Notes under the pieces: model-generated
What the model was told of the DNA's origin: nothing
The model's input: the letters and a program-made list of their open reading frames with translations, nothing else
The model's database searches: none
In this document: in pieces, positions 47,111 to 60,379 of the stretch
How the letters are laid out: every line of letters starts with the position of its first letter
Position numbering within the stretch: the first letter of the stretch is position 1
Translations under genes and position numbers: made by a program
Assembly: GCF_033568475.1 (NCBI RefSeq)
Contig: NC_133122.1
Location: forward strand, 114,220,289-114,284,288
From: Henckelia pumila
Lineage: Eukaryota; Streptophyta; Magnoliopsida; Lamiales; Gesneriaceae
Direction of reading: 5' to 3'
DNA length: 64,000 bases

Positions 47111-48700
47111 GACAATCTTCTGAGCAAATTACGAAGTAGAAGTTTATAATAAAAAAAATAGAGTTGATTTTTAAAACAAAATTGTTAGGAACAATTTAAA
47201 ATTGAGTTTAATTCTAGGTTCCCACGTAAAATTAATATGGAAAACTACGTAGTATGTGTTATGTTATAAAAAAATAACATTAAACTATATGGAGTGTTAT
47301 TTATTTAAAAAAATTGTATTTTTGTTCTTATATGATTGTTTTTGTTTTGTTTTGTTTTTTTTTCGATTTCGATTTCGATTTCGATTTTATATATTATCAA
47401 ATTTGAGTTCGAGTCATATATCTTTCGATTTTTAGTTATTTTAATCACTTTTCATCAGAATCGTCCCCTTCTCGCAATTGTTCTATGCTTGAATTTTTAT
47501 AATCTAAGAATACATATTTTCAAAAAACACAAAATATATTAAATACATCATTTAAATAAAATACATGATTTTTTGACTCATACTAAACATGCTATTTTCC
47601 AAAAATGTAGGTGGGTTTGGTGAGGTGGTTCTTCTCTTCTCCAATTCGTTTATAATTTAAATCAAATATATAATATTATAGGTGACCCGAAGAAGAATTT
47701 ACTTTATACTAATTTTTATATTCTATTATGGGGGAAAATTAGATAGGAAAATAGTACATATATAACTTTGGGGTGGCAAACGAAACCCAGGCCACACGGG
47801 GGAGGGGTTCACCGAACCCAACCCAACCTATCCAGTATCCACTTCCCACGTTGCAATAAAATCATCTGCCATTAGTGGCCATCTTTGTGAAATTACCAAT
47901 TTCTCCATATCCTACTAATTATCGACTTAGTTACTTATTAGTGTCCATTACTCTTTTCAAGATTTGCATGTTGAATTTAGTACTATACTCACAAAATATG
48001 TATGTTTTGTTGTAGATATTAAACATTTATATTAAATCAGATTTATGGAAACTATCTCAGATCCCGTAGAAGTAATTGCATGGATTGTATTTTTAGATAT
48101 TATGTAATTAAAAAGAATTCATTAAATAAATTTAAGATTTATTTGTTAGATTTCGATACAATCATATGGTAAGTATGACATCAAGACTTTATGAAAGAGA
48201 TTCTTTCGGGCTTAACATCCCGGGATCGCTTTCCGAAAAAATCGTAACCTTTTTAGTTTGATCACGTATGGAATCCATTAATACGCGTCAAGTCATATTG
48301 ATGCGAATAATATGTCACGATGTTTATTAGTTGTAACTCGTGAATGTGTTGTTATATTTAGTAAGGTGGTTGACATGAATTGAATTTGCGAAAGATGTTG
48401 TGAATCGGATATGATTTTCGAAATATGATATTTCACTTTGGAAAAATAGTCAAATGAATTTAATTTGTATATGGCATCAAATCTCCACTGAAACGGAAAT
48501 TACTCGGTGTCGAGAGTGAATCAAATTCTGATTAAATGCAAAGAAGACAAAAAAGAAAAAAATGAAGTAAATTTGCAGTCAAAATTCTGGAGTAGACAAA
48601 AAATCTGGGTGTAAGGGTAATTTAGGTAACCCCCGAGGGCCAAAATAGTAAATAAAATCCGTCCCTAATTCATTTATCACGTAATCCACTAAACCCCCCA
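47074..48700. other. Intergenic DNA with simple repeats
   Basis: (TA)n with TATATG at 47077-47110 and (GATTTC)n at 47363-47385. The rest is AT-rich without a supported gene. A block at 48150-48400 is less AT-rich but encodes nothing recognisable. Confidence 0.6.
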
Positions 48701-48705
48701 CGTTA

Positions 48706-48802
48706 AGTATATATATAATCAGCTATGTTGCAGGTTCAAAGTTGGAACTGCGAACCCCCTTCGGAAATCCCGTTTTATTCAAGATTTTCGATCGGGTGTG
48801 CT
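48706..48802 (+). promoter_or_regulatory. TATA box and leader of the 48803 gene
   Basis: TATATATAA is at about 48708-48716, roughly 90 bases before the start codon, a usual plant spacing for TATA, transcription start and short leader. Confidence 0.5.
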
Positions 48803-50577
48803 ATGGCGCAGAATGAGTACCGTGGACTCGAGCGTGGGGTTCTGCAGTGGGCGCCTCGTCCCAAGGTTCTTCTTCTTCATTCTCCGGGCTCGCACTGAAA
48901 TGGAAAGTGAACTAGTTACTGATTCATGTTGTTTTTTTTTTTTTTTTAATTGGTGAAGGGGCAGATTGGGATAGGGTTTCAGGCGGAGCAACCGCGTCGA
49001 TATGGGAAGAAAACCGCCACATCGGCCGCTTATGAATCGTCGTACTATCCTCCGGCGATGCAGGTACGTACGTGTTTACGTGGTGATAACAACTGATAAG
49101 GTTTTGAAATTTTCTCGACATGTGTTTTATAAGGTAGTGTTTGGGTGAGTTTTTAGGAAGCTGTTTTTTTCAACAAAATTTAAAAATTTTGTTAAAGAAA
49201 AACTGAGAAGTGGTTAGTTTTAGTTGAATTTGATTAGGAAAGATATATTTCAAATGATCAAAACTCAAAAGTGCATTTGTATTATATATATGTTGGGAAT
49301 ATACATCACAAATTAATTAATACATTGATACCCGAGTACATTAACTCATTATTACTTGGAACTTAAGAATATTCATCTTCGGAAGGAACTATTTTAATTT
49401 TTTTTTTTGGAATTAAAACATGTGGTACTGCTCATTTATGTATATAGTATCGAGAGAATTCAAGATCAATCCAGAGGAGAAGACATCAGCCCGACAGGGC
49501 GGCCGTGGTGGCGGTAGGTGGGGCTGGGATGCAAGCAATCTTCTTAGGTTCAAACCAAAAAAGTACCGGAACCGGAGTTTTTCTTCCCCGGAGATATGGC
49601 ATTGACTCTAAATTCAGCAAGAAGCCAGGTACAAATTTTGCTCCATTCATGTGGAGGGTCGTTTTTTCTTTTTCCAAACAAATTAACAATCAAAAGGGTC
49701 CTTAAGTTAATTTGGGCCCGCACGCGCATGCACATATGTGTGCATGTTTAATTATATATATATACACATAATTTTGATATATGGTGTCTCTTGTTGGGTA
49801 TCTCATGAGAATCGTCGTGAAATCACTCAATGTAACACGTGTTTCGAAACCCAAAAAGGTATGTGAGGGGACGAGTAATTCGTCATTGCACGAGATGTTC
49901 ATGAACATCTTCGGACGCCTATGATGTCCAATAACATGAGTCCAGAATATTATTATAATTAATGAACTTTCTAAGATGTAGATTATATATATATGTGTAT
50001 TGAAACCATAATCAATTATATGTGATTCAATTGAGTAATTCTATGTTTTCATACTCCATATATTATATATATATGTACGATCCATAATCTATATTCTATG
50101 TTGCAGACATATGTGCAAATAATTAATATTATCATAACATAAAATTTCCTCAGTTGTTACCATATTACGTACTAGATATATAAAATTCACAATATTAATT
50201 CATTGACCCTTCCAGCGGTACTGTCTCCCGTGTTGCTGCCTTCTCGAGTTGTTCATGCTCTCAATCTGAACGTGCATGAACTTGGGCAGAAAATGAAGCC
50301 CCAACCAGGTTATATATATAATATATATATATATTTATAAACTGTTTTCCATATATCACATCAATTCCCAAATTAAATTTATTTTTAAAAATTTAAATTA
50401 CTATAACAATTTCTAATTTGATCATTATATATGATAAATTAATTTTCACTTGCAGATGAACCCAAAAATGATATTGTTAAAAACACGGATGGAAAACCGA
50501 AAAATAATAAGGAGGAAGACGACGAAGACGTTGGCCTTTCCCCGGAGATGTATCTCCCCGAAGAATGGACATACTAG
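48803..50577 (+). CDS. Conserved-type plant protein, 187 residues, five exons
   Basis: Exons: 48803-48865, 48959-49063, 49448-49628, 50216-50308 and 50456-50577. Introns are GT-AG, and phases agree (0, 0, 1, 1), giving 187 residues. Visible features: an N-terminal GLERGVLQWAPRPK, a Tyr-rich end of exon 2 and a basic linker. A Gly-rich core AGMQAIFLGS is followed by STGTGVFLPRR. Next is LLPSRVVHALNLNVHELGQ, then an acidic tail (KEEDDEDVGLSPEMYLPEEW). I recognise the GTGVFLPRR plus LLPSRVVxALNLN pattern from uncharacterised land-plant proteins but know no function. The third intron is long (587 bases) and (TA)-rich. A poly(A) signal is at 50614. The gene appears intact. Confidence 0.82.
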
Positions 50578-50613
50578 CTAGCTATCTGATTGATGGCTTT
50601 GCAATAAGAAGAA

Positions 50614-50619
50614 AATAAA
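50614..50619 (+). terminator. Poly(A) signal of the 48803 gene
   Basis: AATAAA lies 37 bases after the stop codon. Confidence 0.55.
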
Positions 50620-50919
50620 ATTAAACACAGCCCCCTTAGCTTGGATGAATTGCAGCTTTGGTGGATGCTTATTCATAAGTTCTACACATTGTACGCGCGC
50701 ATTATCAGGATTGCTGAAGATTTATTACATGGTCATGATGTAATAATATAAATAATATCAGAAAATTAATTAATTATATGTGATGCATCAATTCAAATAA
50801 TCTTACGTTTTAATTTAAACGTATACCGTGCACAAGAATAAATTAGTTTGGACAACAACAATAATCTAGTAGTACTCGGTTGTACGTGTTGTGTCATGTG
50901 TGCTTATACGATTTGTTTT

Positions 50920-51440
50920 TTTTTTAAACAAAAAAATGTTGAAAAAAATTCGAAAATGACGTTCTCGTATATAAATAAATGTCCATCAAAAGGTAAAAAC
51001 AAAAATAAATAGCATTTCCGTAATCAAATAGTGACAAAAAAAAAAGAGGTCATATTAATGTATCACAGTATCCGAGTGTTCCTCATGTCTAATAAAGTAC
51101 TAGTATTCGGGTGCCTTAATAAAATACTACTATTTCGGTGCATGTGTTGCATGTATGTACAAACTGTGTTTTTTTTTTTTTTTTTTGGTAACGAAAACAA
51201 AAAATAAAATAAAATAATAAGTCGTGAAAAAAACTAAAAAATGGAGTACTTTTAGTAAATAAATATCCATCAAATTAATTGACAAAAAAAAATGACATTT
51301 TCGTAATTAAATAACTGCTAAATGAAAAAAAAACAAAACAAAACAAAAGGGATGTCAAAGCAAGGTATCAGATCTCGCTCATGCTTAACATAGTACTAGT
51401 ATCGAACAGTTTTTTATTTTTTCAAAAAAAAATTGGAGTT
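50920..51440 (+). repeat. Diverged tandem duplication in the 3' flank
   Basis: Two units of roughly 250-300 bases share an ordered set of blocks: a T run, 'gta(t/g)-aaataaatgtccatcaaa', 'catttccgtaat', an A run, 'aatgtatcac/caaggtatca' and 'taaagtactagtat'. No coding content. Confidence 0.5.
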
Positions 51441-52985
51441 TATCGTTAATTTGATTTATGTTAAATAAGAATAATATCATAATGATAAAGAATATTGATG
51501 AGAGTTCATGTTGCAATTTTATTTGAGAACAAATTATAATGTGATAAAAGATCATACCAACTTATCAAATGTGGCCAGTAATTAGTATGATACTCTCATC
51601 CTTAATATAACTAGTAACCGACATTCACGAGTTTACGTGTACATAAGCAATTAATTGTTAATTAGAATTAAAATAAACATAAAAATATTTTGGTTCCAAC
51701 AAATTTAGTTAAAATAAATAAATAAAATTAAATGATAGAAGTAAACATGATTGAAAGTTGTTGAAAAGACCGTAAGATAAGTGGGGGCCGAGGAAATGGT
51801 AGGAGAAGTTGAGTGGATGTTATTTACCAAACTTTACCTCACCAAAGATTGAAAAGGGGCAAGGCTCATCGAATGGAATAAAAATTTTGGTGGGGATGAG
51901 TGGCGTACTTAAACAATTTGTATAAAACTTTCGGTCTTTATAAAATAGAAGAGATAAAATGATGAATTATAACAATAAAATTACTTTATTAATTAAAATT
52001 GAAATATGACAAATGGTTCAATATAAGTCCAGGAATTATTACTCAGATTTACAAAAATATATATTATTTTTATATTCTTGAGTAAACCAGTCCAAAATGA
52101 TCTTAAAAAAACCCAAAAAGTTGTTGCAATCCAAGAAAATATTTCTTTGATTCCTTTTTTTAAATTAAAAAATTTATAGTCTCGTGTATCCATTGACGCT
52201 GAAGTCAATCTGTACTGAATAGACTAATCTTGATCAATTTAATATACGAAATATAATGTCTTTTCTGTTATGTTTTAATATATTCATTATTTACTAATTA
52301 TATATAACATCTTTCAACTTTGTTTTTTCAATTTAAAAACATAATAATTCTTAACATGAGAGATGATAAACTAATATTCTTATTCATATCTTGTAAGAAC
52401 AAAAGATACAGAATATATAAGATTATTTCCATCAATTAGCTCCTAAACATTCGTCCACGTAAACTCCTATATTTGTATAACTAGTAATTCACCCGTACGA
52501 TGCACGGACTATATATCATGTATAATATGGTTAAATTGGATAATATAAAAATTTTGAATATAAAATTAAAATATAAAAAAATTTAATTTTACAATAAGTA
52601 ATAATAATAATGTTAAAAAATACTTTTAAAAACTTTAAAAAAAATCTTTAAAAAATGTGTCGTGCGATGCACATGATGTTATTTTATACAATTAATGATA
52701 AAAAAATAGTAAGATTAAACATTTGAACGAACATAAATAGAACATAAAAATAAATCAAAAAAATTTATGTATACATCAACATCTTAAAATATGGTTTTAT
52801 CGTGTGCTATCTAGTAGATCTTAACAACATACTAACTGTGTTTCAACGATCAATGCTAGTCTGAAGGGCATAGTTCACGAATAACATTAAGCAAATGTGT
52901 CATTTGGTTTGCAATTGATTGGTGACTGTTTTATTGAAGTAGTTGATCATGTTAAATAATATTTTTTGCACATAAATATATTTAT
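51441..52985. other. AT-rich intergenic DNA
   Basis: No supported gene. It contains 'ctagtaattcacccgtacga' and then 'gatgcacgg' near 52483-52507, a phrase common at ends of dispersed plant repeats, and a related 'cgtgcgatgcaca' at 52661. The longest frames are 72 codons or less and look accidental. Confidence 0.55.
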
Positions 52986-53074
52986 ACATTAAGTTTATTC
53001 AAACCAATATTGGAAATGCTCGGTCAGTTTTGTTAAATTTTAAAATTTTTAATTGTGTGCAGAAAAATCTAGGG

Positions 53075-53405
53075 ATGCGATATCGAACCGCAAGACCATG
53101 CAGTTGATGAATAATCAGTCTCACACGACGATCATCTGAATAATCTATAGACTCAAATAACTGCTCAATATCTTCCAGCCAATTCTCACATTCCACAGCA
53201 TTCTCAGTTCCTTGCAACTTCGCTGGTTGGAATTACTGGAATCGTTTCAGAAGTTTCTCCATCGGATTAGCATCACTAAACTCATCAGTAGAAGTACTAC
53301 CCTATCCATGTTCAGACACTGTCACTGGAACCGGTGCAGCATTTGTCTGTTCAGGCTGATTTGTAGCCAACGTCTGTCTAACTCTCGGTGCTGATCGGGG
53401 AGGCA
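53075..53405 (-). pseudogene. Element A Gag, N-terminal part
   Basis: The minus strand starts with ATG at 53405 (MPPRSAPRVRQTL). It runs through a Gln/Thr-rich linker with a stop and a frame change near 53210-53310, then the gag-domain start WLEDIEQLFESIDYSDDRR and the HQLHGLAVR end at about 53075. Homology stops there. The next part of gag (SWWIAMKRAL) is found at 25511 on the other strand. It lies downstream of A's PBS. Confidence 0.8.
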
Positions 53406-53682
53406 TATCTGATAATCAAACAGATTAGTGTACAGTTCAATCTCAATTACAACAAGTCTGTTGCAGTCCACATTGCCTTTATAAAAGATCGAGTTTCGAT
53501 TCATCCTCATATTACATGCTAGTACTTCAATCAAATAACCAGATAGCATGTAATTCAAACCATTGTATAGCATATTCTTCGCAAATTATCACAGCATCAT
53601 GTGACAATTTAATATCTGTAATCAATCAATCATATACCATAAAATTATGAAAGCAATAAATAAATCAGAATAGAAACTTATT

Positions 53683-53693
53683 CTCTGATACCA
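53683..53693 (-). other. Element A primer-binding site
   Basis: TGGTATCAGAG on the minus strand, five bases beyond the LTR end. The base after it is A rather than C. Confidence 0.85.
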
Positions 53694-53698
53694 CCTGT

Positions 53699-55782
53699 TG
53701 TGGGGACCTCGGGTTGCTAATATCATCTTAGGGCAATTAATGAATAATTAACATTCATTAAACATCAATTAAGAAACCAAGAGCAAAGTAAAGCAAAATA
53801 TTTTTTTTTTATAAATTCAGTGCCTCGCTCGATCGGTGAAAAACACCCGATCGAGCGAGCACAATTGCTCAACTCTCGGATGGAACACAATTTGGCCTCG
53901 CTCGATCCATCAACTTCTGCGGATCGAGCGAGCCAAAAACTCAAAAGTTCTGTCCGCAAATTACAGGGCTCGCTCGATCCGTCAACTTCTGCGGATCGAG
54001 CGGCCTCCAATTTCCAGAAATTCTGCAGAAGAGTTTTTTGCTGTCAAGGTTTGCATCATGGCACAATTCAACATCAATCAAAGATACTAACATGATATAA
54101 CTTCTATAAACATACATATACTCATAAATCAAGTCTTGAGCATAATAAAATAGCTTTTACAACTTCAACTAGATCACAAACTACTCAAAACATAAGATTA
54201 CACAACTTGTTTCAAAGTTCTTCCAACATATCATGTTAAGTGTTCTATCATGCTTGCCATACTTCTAAGTACATCTACAACCCGAGTCCTCATGTGCTAG
54301 ACTCTTTCCAGCTGTCAATGACGTCGATGACCAGCTCCTGCCCCATCTGTTGTTATGCACACATACACAACAAGACAACAGCCGGATAAACTCCGGTGAG
54401 AAAACATTCTCATTATAACCAACATATAGATAGCGTTAAATAATACATCTTGACTCTATTTAAACTCGACTCAACAAATAGAGTACGTAAACGCTTTACA
54501 TACGAATTGATTCACATAACTCCAAAGCCATCAAGATTCATAACTGATCTTGACATGGATATCCATCTAACGAGTTCGTAACCGACTCGCAAATAAGGTT
54601 AACAGCAACCTTGGCATAGAATCAATTCAATATAGCATCATATCAACTCGAATATAAATATCCACTACCTGAGATGGATCGAAAACATCACAATCAAATC
54701 AAAAACATAAACAAGTATGTGGTTTTTGCGGGCCAACTCAAAATAGTCATTTTTGAGTTTCAAAGTCCCTACTTCGCGATGTCGTCATTATACCTTCGTT
54801 TATTTTGATTCTGAACTCTTCAAATCTGAAAGATACAACCAAAATACATATATCAACTTCATTCCAATCTATCATATCAAAATCGAGTCGAAAACAACAT
54901 AAGATCATCGATCAAACTCATTTCAAACCTCAATCCAACTTCTTCGGTTCAAAGTTGTTGTCTCGAGTCGTTGGCCTTCCAAACTCAACTGAAATTGAAT
55001 AAGAAAAATACTATAACATTTAAAACATCTCAACAACAACTTTAACTCAAATATCGGCTATCAAAACAGTTCCAAAACTCGATTAAACGACGTAGCGATT
55101 CAAAATCGGTAACCGACGTAATCCCGAAACCATTTCTAACTTCTAACCAACTCGTACATGTAGTTCAAATCAATAACCAGCTGATATATAATTCAAATCT
55201 TCATCTCAATAGCTATAATCAACAACCATAAGCTGTAAATCATGTTTAGATGCATTCAATACAAACTTCTCAAACCGGTTTCGAGATAAAATCGCATATA
55301 CGTCAATAAACATAATCGAAAACTCAACATCTGATATCTACCAACATTCGAGCTTCAAACCATACTTAAAGATATAAAAACTTACACTAGATCGAAGCCC
55401 TCATTGTAAGGATTTCAGAACAATTTACGGAATCAAAATCGGATAACCGGTTCAAAAGTTACGGCAACTCGAAACTCAAACTTTCAAAGAAAAACGATGA
55501 AGGAAGGGCTCTGTTCAAATTTTCTGAATTGAGAAGGAATTACACGTGACATGCTGAGTAATCAAGTAATAATCTGATAACTTCAATCAAAATTTCATTT
55601 TAGTCCCTCAACTCTTCAATAATTGCAATTTGGTCCTCGGCCCTTATTTTAATTCAATTTCAATCCTAAATAATTTAAGAATATTAGAATTTAAATCGAA
55701 ACTCTAAATATTCCCAAATTAAATATACTCGGATTAAAATTAAATAAATTCGAATTAATATTAAATAATCCCGGGCCTTACA
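53699..55782 (-). mobile_element. Element A 5' LTR
   Basis: It runs from TGTGGGGACCTCGGG to GGGCCTTACA, 2084 bases, uninterrupted, and matches 17716-21569. The right flank GAACA (55783-55787) pairs with the left flank of the 3' LTR. The hairpin trio is at 53821-54005. Confidence 0.92.
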
Positions 55783-55787
55783 GAACA

Positions 55788-56068
55788 CGTTCGGGCCGTC
55801 CGAACTCAACTTCGGAGCGTCCAAAGTCCCATCAATACGTCAGTCGTGACGTCACTTTTCTGACTTAATCAATGACATAATACTAGACTCCGATCGGGCC
55901 GTCCGAACCTGCCGACGGATTGTCCGAACACGTTCGGAGCCTCCGATCCTGGCTTCGGATCGTCCGATCACGTTCGGAGCCTCCGATCTTACTTTCGTAG
56001 CGTCCGAACTCAAGGTTTCTAATTGGGATTAGTTCTTTAATCTCTTTATTTGGTTACGGGCTACTACA
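55788..56068 (-). mobile_element. D1 5' LTR, remaining part
   Basis: It continues the D1 LTR broken at 17715 (CGTTCGGGCCGTCCGAAC), with the rest of the palindrome array, and ends GGGCTACTACA. TATAC follows (56069-56073), the right half of D1's TSD. Confidence 0.92.
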
Positions 56069-56073
56069 TATAC

Positions 56074-58730
56074 GCCCATACATATATGTATACATAATGA
56101 AAATAACCATTTAAATTAAAACTTGTCAAATAATTTAATTATGTATAAAAAAATATCTTGAAATAAATAGAAAATAAAATAAATCTCAAAATCATCGATT
56201 TGTACTAAAAATCATCAAATATTTTACCAAGAGAGCATTATAAAAATAATATTTTCAATTAACCATAAAATAAATAATATGCGGAAAAACTTGTTCAAAA
56301 ATTGATAACATCCCATAACATCACTTAAATAGCACTGGTCACGGGCACCGTATGTAAAGAAGCTCATAGGCCTTCACCGCCGGTCGGAGCAATCGTGTGA
56401 CCAAAATCATCATACTCACCTGCACCATATAAGCGTAGTGAGCTTAGAGGCCCAACATTTTTTTTATCTCATAATAACAAGGTTTAAAAATCACATATAA
56501 GCACATAATCATATAATACATATACTCATCATGAATATGCATGCATGCTCTTAAAATAATGCATCATAAATTCTTCCACGTCATAAATTTTGTCATAACA
56601 TAATAGCCATGTGCTATATCATATAATACATAACATAATTTGAGCATGTCATAGTCATAAAGAACAGTGTAGGTTATATCCATGAGTGTGGCTCGTAATC
56701 ATGAGCGACTGATCAGTCTAAGAACCATTGTACGTGGCGGTGGATAAATCCACCTCTATGCTGGTAGTAAAACTACCCTGTGCTCGGTGGTAAAACCACC
56801 TCTATGACGGTAGTAAACTACCTCTGCGCTTGGTGGTAAACCACCTCTATGCTGCCACATCACTTCAATTTCCATAAAATATTTTTCATTCTCAACATTA
56901 AACGCATCATTCATCATAAAATTATTTCATGTATGCATGCACTAAAATTTGGTCCGAAATATATTTAAATAATTTTTATAATATTAATACTTGTAAATAA
57001 AATAAATGTCATGCATAAAATAATTTAAATATATATTCCGGACTTATTGATTTTTTCATGGGATTGTTCAGACTGCTGGTCCCCTTGACTTAAGCCCATA
57101 AATTCTTAGACTGGCTGAATAACTTAAATAAAGCCCAAATTTCATATTTAAACCCAAATAAAATACTTAAACATAATTGGACCCAAATAAAATATTTAAT
57201 CCCAATAACTTAATTAAGCCCAAATAAAATCACAGACTGACCCAAAAATTGAAAGACTGGCCCAAAAATTCTCATGGCCTCCGAAGCCCATGAAAATTAT
57301 TGGGCTTACTTAAATAACTAATTTTAAGGCCTAAATAAAATATTTAAAAGCCCAATTAATTTTTAAACATTTAATTAGCCCAAAATGTTACTTAATCTAA
57401 TAATTACTTAAAAATAAAATTACTCGAGCCCGACTAACATAACCCGGACCCAGACCCGGACCCATCCAACTTAACCCATGACCCGACTAACTTGACTCGG
57501 ACCCCCAAGACCCATCCCAGCCCACTCCCCCTCCCCTTCTCTCTTGCTCTCGGCCATGAGCAGAAGGCCTTCATGGCCTGCTGCCAGCCGTCTCCGGCTG
57601 CCCCTGGCTAGAGCACCACCGCCTAGACGTAGCACATGTCTAGGCGGTCCTAACCTGCCCAAACCCCCGTTGGAACCTAACCCTGCATGAAGAACGCGAC
57701 CCCTCTTCCCTAAACCCTAGCCTGCGTGCACAACTGCACCATATCTGATTCAGCTTAATCTCAGCCCTTACACCCCTCAAGCCAACCAAACCTCTTGACT
57801 CCAAGGACACTAATATGTACCCCCAACCGATGAGCAGCAGCCTGATCCTCTCCCATGCAATAAAACGTGAGCACATTCATGAAAAGCAAACAAAACCATG
57901 AGTTGTTCATGTTCTAGCCAAAAGACTTCATCATATTCGAAAATAACAGCAACCAATCAATGAAAATCTGACATGAATGAATTAAATAGCTTATATGGTG
58001 TGAAGGAAGGGAATTCAACATGCCTTTGTTGAAAATTCGAATACAAACGAGGACTACGACGCGTGTACGACGTTTAGGGACGAACGGATCACCAAACCGA
58101 TTTCAAAATCTCCAACTCACGGCTATGGAGGCTGTTTTCTGATGGAGGAAGATTTTTTAAGGGATGAGAGTTGCGGCTAGGGTGTTTAACGTGGGGTTGG
58201 GGTAGATTTTAGGGTAGATAATTAAAGTATAATTACAATAATTAAGCTAATTAACTAATATACTATAAAAAAACAAATTAAAAACCCTTAAATACAATAC
58301 TAATCTGATAATAAATTTGTCATCCCGAAATAAAGATTTAAGGGATTTAAAAAGGTCATTAAAAATAATTAAAATGACTTATTTTGGTTAAAAATGGGCA
58401 ACTTTATAAATATATTCATAAATACTATAATTTTCATGAAATAATACCTTAAAATAATATTTTAAGGCTCATAAAAATCTCATAAAATATTTTGGATGAA
58501 AAAACTAATATCTCGTCCGTTCACAGTCCCGTCTACGCGATAAAATAAATTAATTACTCAAAAATCAAAAAATCACGTAATTGTGGGTTAAAAGATAAAA
58601 TACTTTAAACCATGCACATAAATAACATAATAACACATAAATATCATTTAACCCACATTTTCTAAATTTTTAAATAATTATTTTCCCTAATTATGCATGC
58701 GAATTCCGTAGGAAAATACTGGGTTCTACA
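56074..58730 (-). mobile_element. Main part of F-element 3' LTR
   Basis: It continues the LTR begun at 3348 and ends GGGTTCTACA, abutting a minus-strand polypurine tract with a run of G (58731-58752). It has a 'cggtggtaaaaccacc' tandem block (56735-56855). The 57470-57880 part is GC-richer, and its minus-strand frames are not supported as genes. Confidence 0.8.
56735..56855 (-). repeat. Alternating hairpin minisatellite in F LTR
   Basis: Units of about 30 bases alternate GGTGGTAAAACCACC and GGTAGTAAAACTACC, each a small perfect or near-perfect palindrome, joined by 'tctatgc' or 'ctgtgc'. A shorter version is in the G LTR at 2960-3035. Confidence 0.75.
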
Positions 58731-58782
58731 ATTCTCCCCCCCCCCCCCCTTAAAATGAATTTCGTCCTCGAAATTAAAGTAC

Positions 58783-60267
58783 TTACCCAAAAAACTCCGG
58801 GTAGCGAGTCCTCATGTCATCCTTGGTCTCCCAGGTAGCTTCCTCCTCAGAGTGATTCAGCCACTTGACCTTGACCATCGGTATGACCCGCGTCCTAAGC
58901 CTCCGCTCCTCCCTAGCCAAAATCCGTACTGGCCTCTCCTCGAAAGCTAGCTCTGGTGTCAACTGTAGAGGCTCATAATCTAGAACATGCAACGGATTCG
59001 AGATGTATCTCCGAAGAATGGACACATGAAACACGTTGTGCACTGCCGCAAGACCGGGTGGTGGCGCCAAATGGTAGGCCAACATGCCAACTCTCTCCAA
59101 AATCTCGAATGGGCCAATATATCTTGGATTGAGCTTGCCTCTCCGACCAAAGCACATCACACCCTTCATAGGTGACACCTTCAGGAACACATGGTCACCA
59201 ACTGTGAACTCAAGATCTTGTCGTCGTGCATCAGCATAACTCTTCTGATGACTCTGAGCAGTCCTCATACGATGACGAATCTGAGTCACAACATCTGCAG
59301 TCTGCTGCACTATCTCGGGGCCAAGTAGAACTCTCTCTCCAACTTTATCCTAGTGCACGGGAGATCTACATCTCCTCCCATAGAGAGCTGCATAAGGAGC
59401 CATACCTATAGACGCTTGGTAACTGTTGTTATAGGTGAACTCCACTAACGACAATCTCGTCTCCCAAGAGCCCTGGAAATCGATGACACAAGACCTCAAT
59501 AAGTCCTCGAGAACTTGGATCACTCTCTCAGACTGGCCATCTGTCTGGGGATGAAAAGCTTTGCTGAACAGTTTTCTAGTCCCCAATGTTGTGTGTAAAC
59601 TCTTCCAAAATGCTGATGTGAATCTTGGATCTTTGTCTGACACAATCGTCATAGGTATGCCATGCAGTCTAACAATCTCTCTGATATAAAGCTCTACATA
59701 CTGAGTTAGGGTAAAGGTAGTTCTCACTGGTAAGAAATGAGCTGACTTGGTGAGTCTATCTACAATATCCAAAATCGTTGTACAACCTTTGGCACTCCTC
59801 AGAAGACCTACCACAAAATCCATCGTGATATTCTCCCACTTCCATTCCGGAATGGGAAGTGTTCTAAGCAAACCTGCTGGACGTTGATGCTTTGTCTTGA
59901 CTTGCTGACAAGTCAAACACTCTGACACAAATCGCCTAATGTCTCTCTTCATTCCAGGCCACCAATACAAAGACTGCAAATCTCGATACATCTTCGTACT
60001 TCCTGGATGAATGGAGTACAGAGATGTGTGAGCCTCTGTCAGGATCTCTGTCCTCAACTGATCGATGTTCGGTACCCACATCCGACCTAGGTATTGAAAA
60101 ATGCCATCTACGACAGTATAAAGAAGACTGCCCTTGGCCTCGTCCCTCTGCCTCATACGCTGTAACTGCTTGTCAGTAGGTTTTCCATCTTTGATTCGAT
60201 CTCGAAGAGTCGGCTGCACTATCAATACTGCTAAACTCGGCACATGACCGCCTGAGTAGATCTCCAA
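58783..60267 (-). pseudogene. F integrase and chromodomain-like tail
   Basis: It is open from 60267 to about 59350, then broken by a TAG where the family has a tryptophan (RRCRSPVH-stop), and open again to the natural stop at 58783. It has the zinc region (SIHPGSTKMYRDL, CLTCQQVK), catalytic core (DFVVGLL, SDKDPRFTS, HPQTDGQSER) and YGRRCRSP, then GKLNPRYIGPFEIL and a chromodomain-like end (EEEATWETKDDM). Confidence 0.88.
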
Positions 60268-60379
60268 ATCAAACCTCTGAATCTCCCTCTAAAGTGGCAA
60301 CTGCACTGATAAACAAGATACTACTGACGTCTTTCAACTCAATGCATCAGCCACTACATTAGCCTTACCCGGATAGTAG

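Noticed and set aside
57471..57876. Minus-strand genes in the GC-richer part of the F LTR
   Set aside because: Short frames only, with low-complexity R/G content, lying within an LTR defined by both ends.
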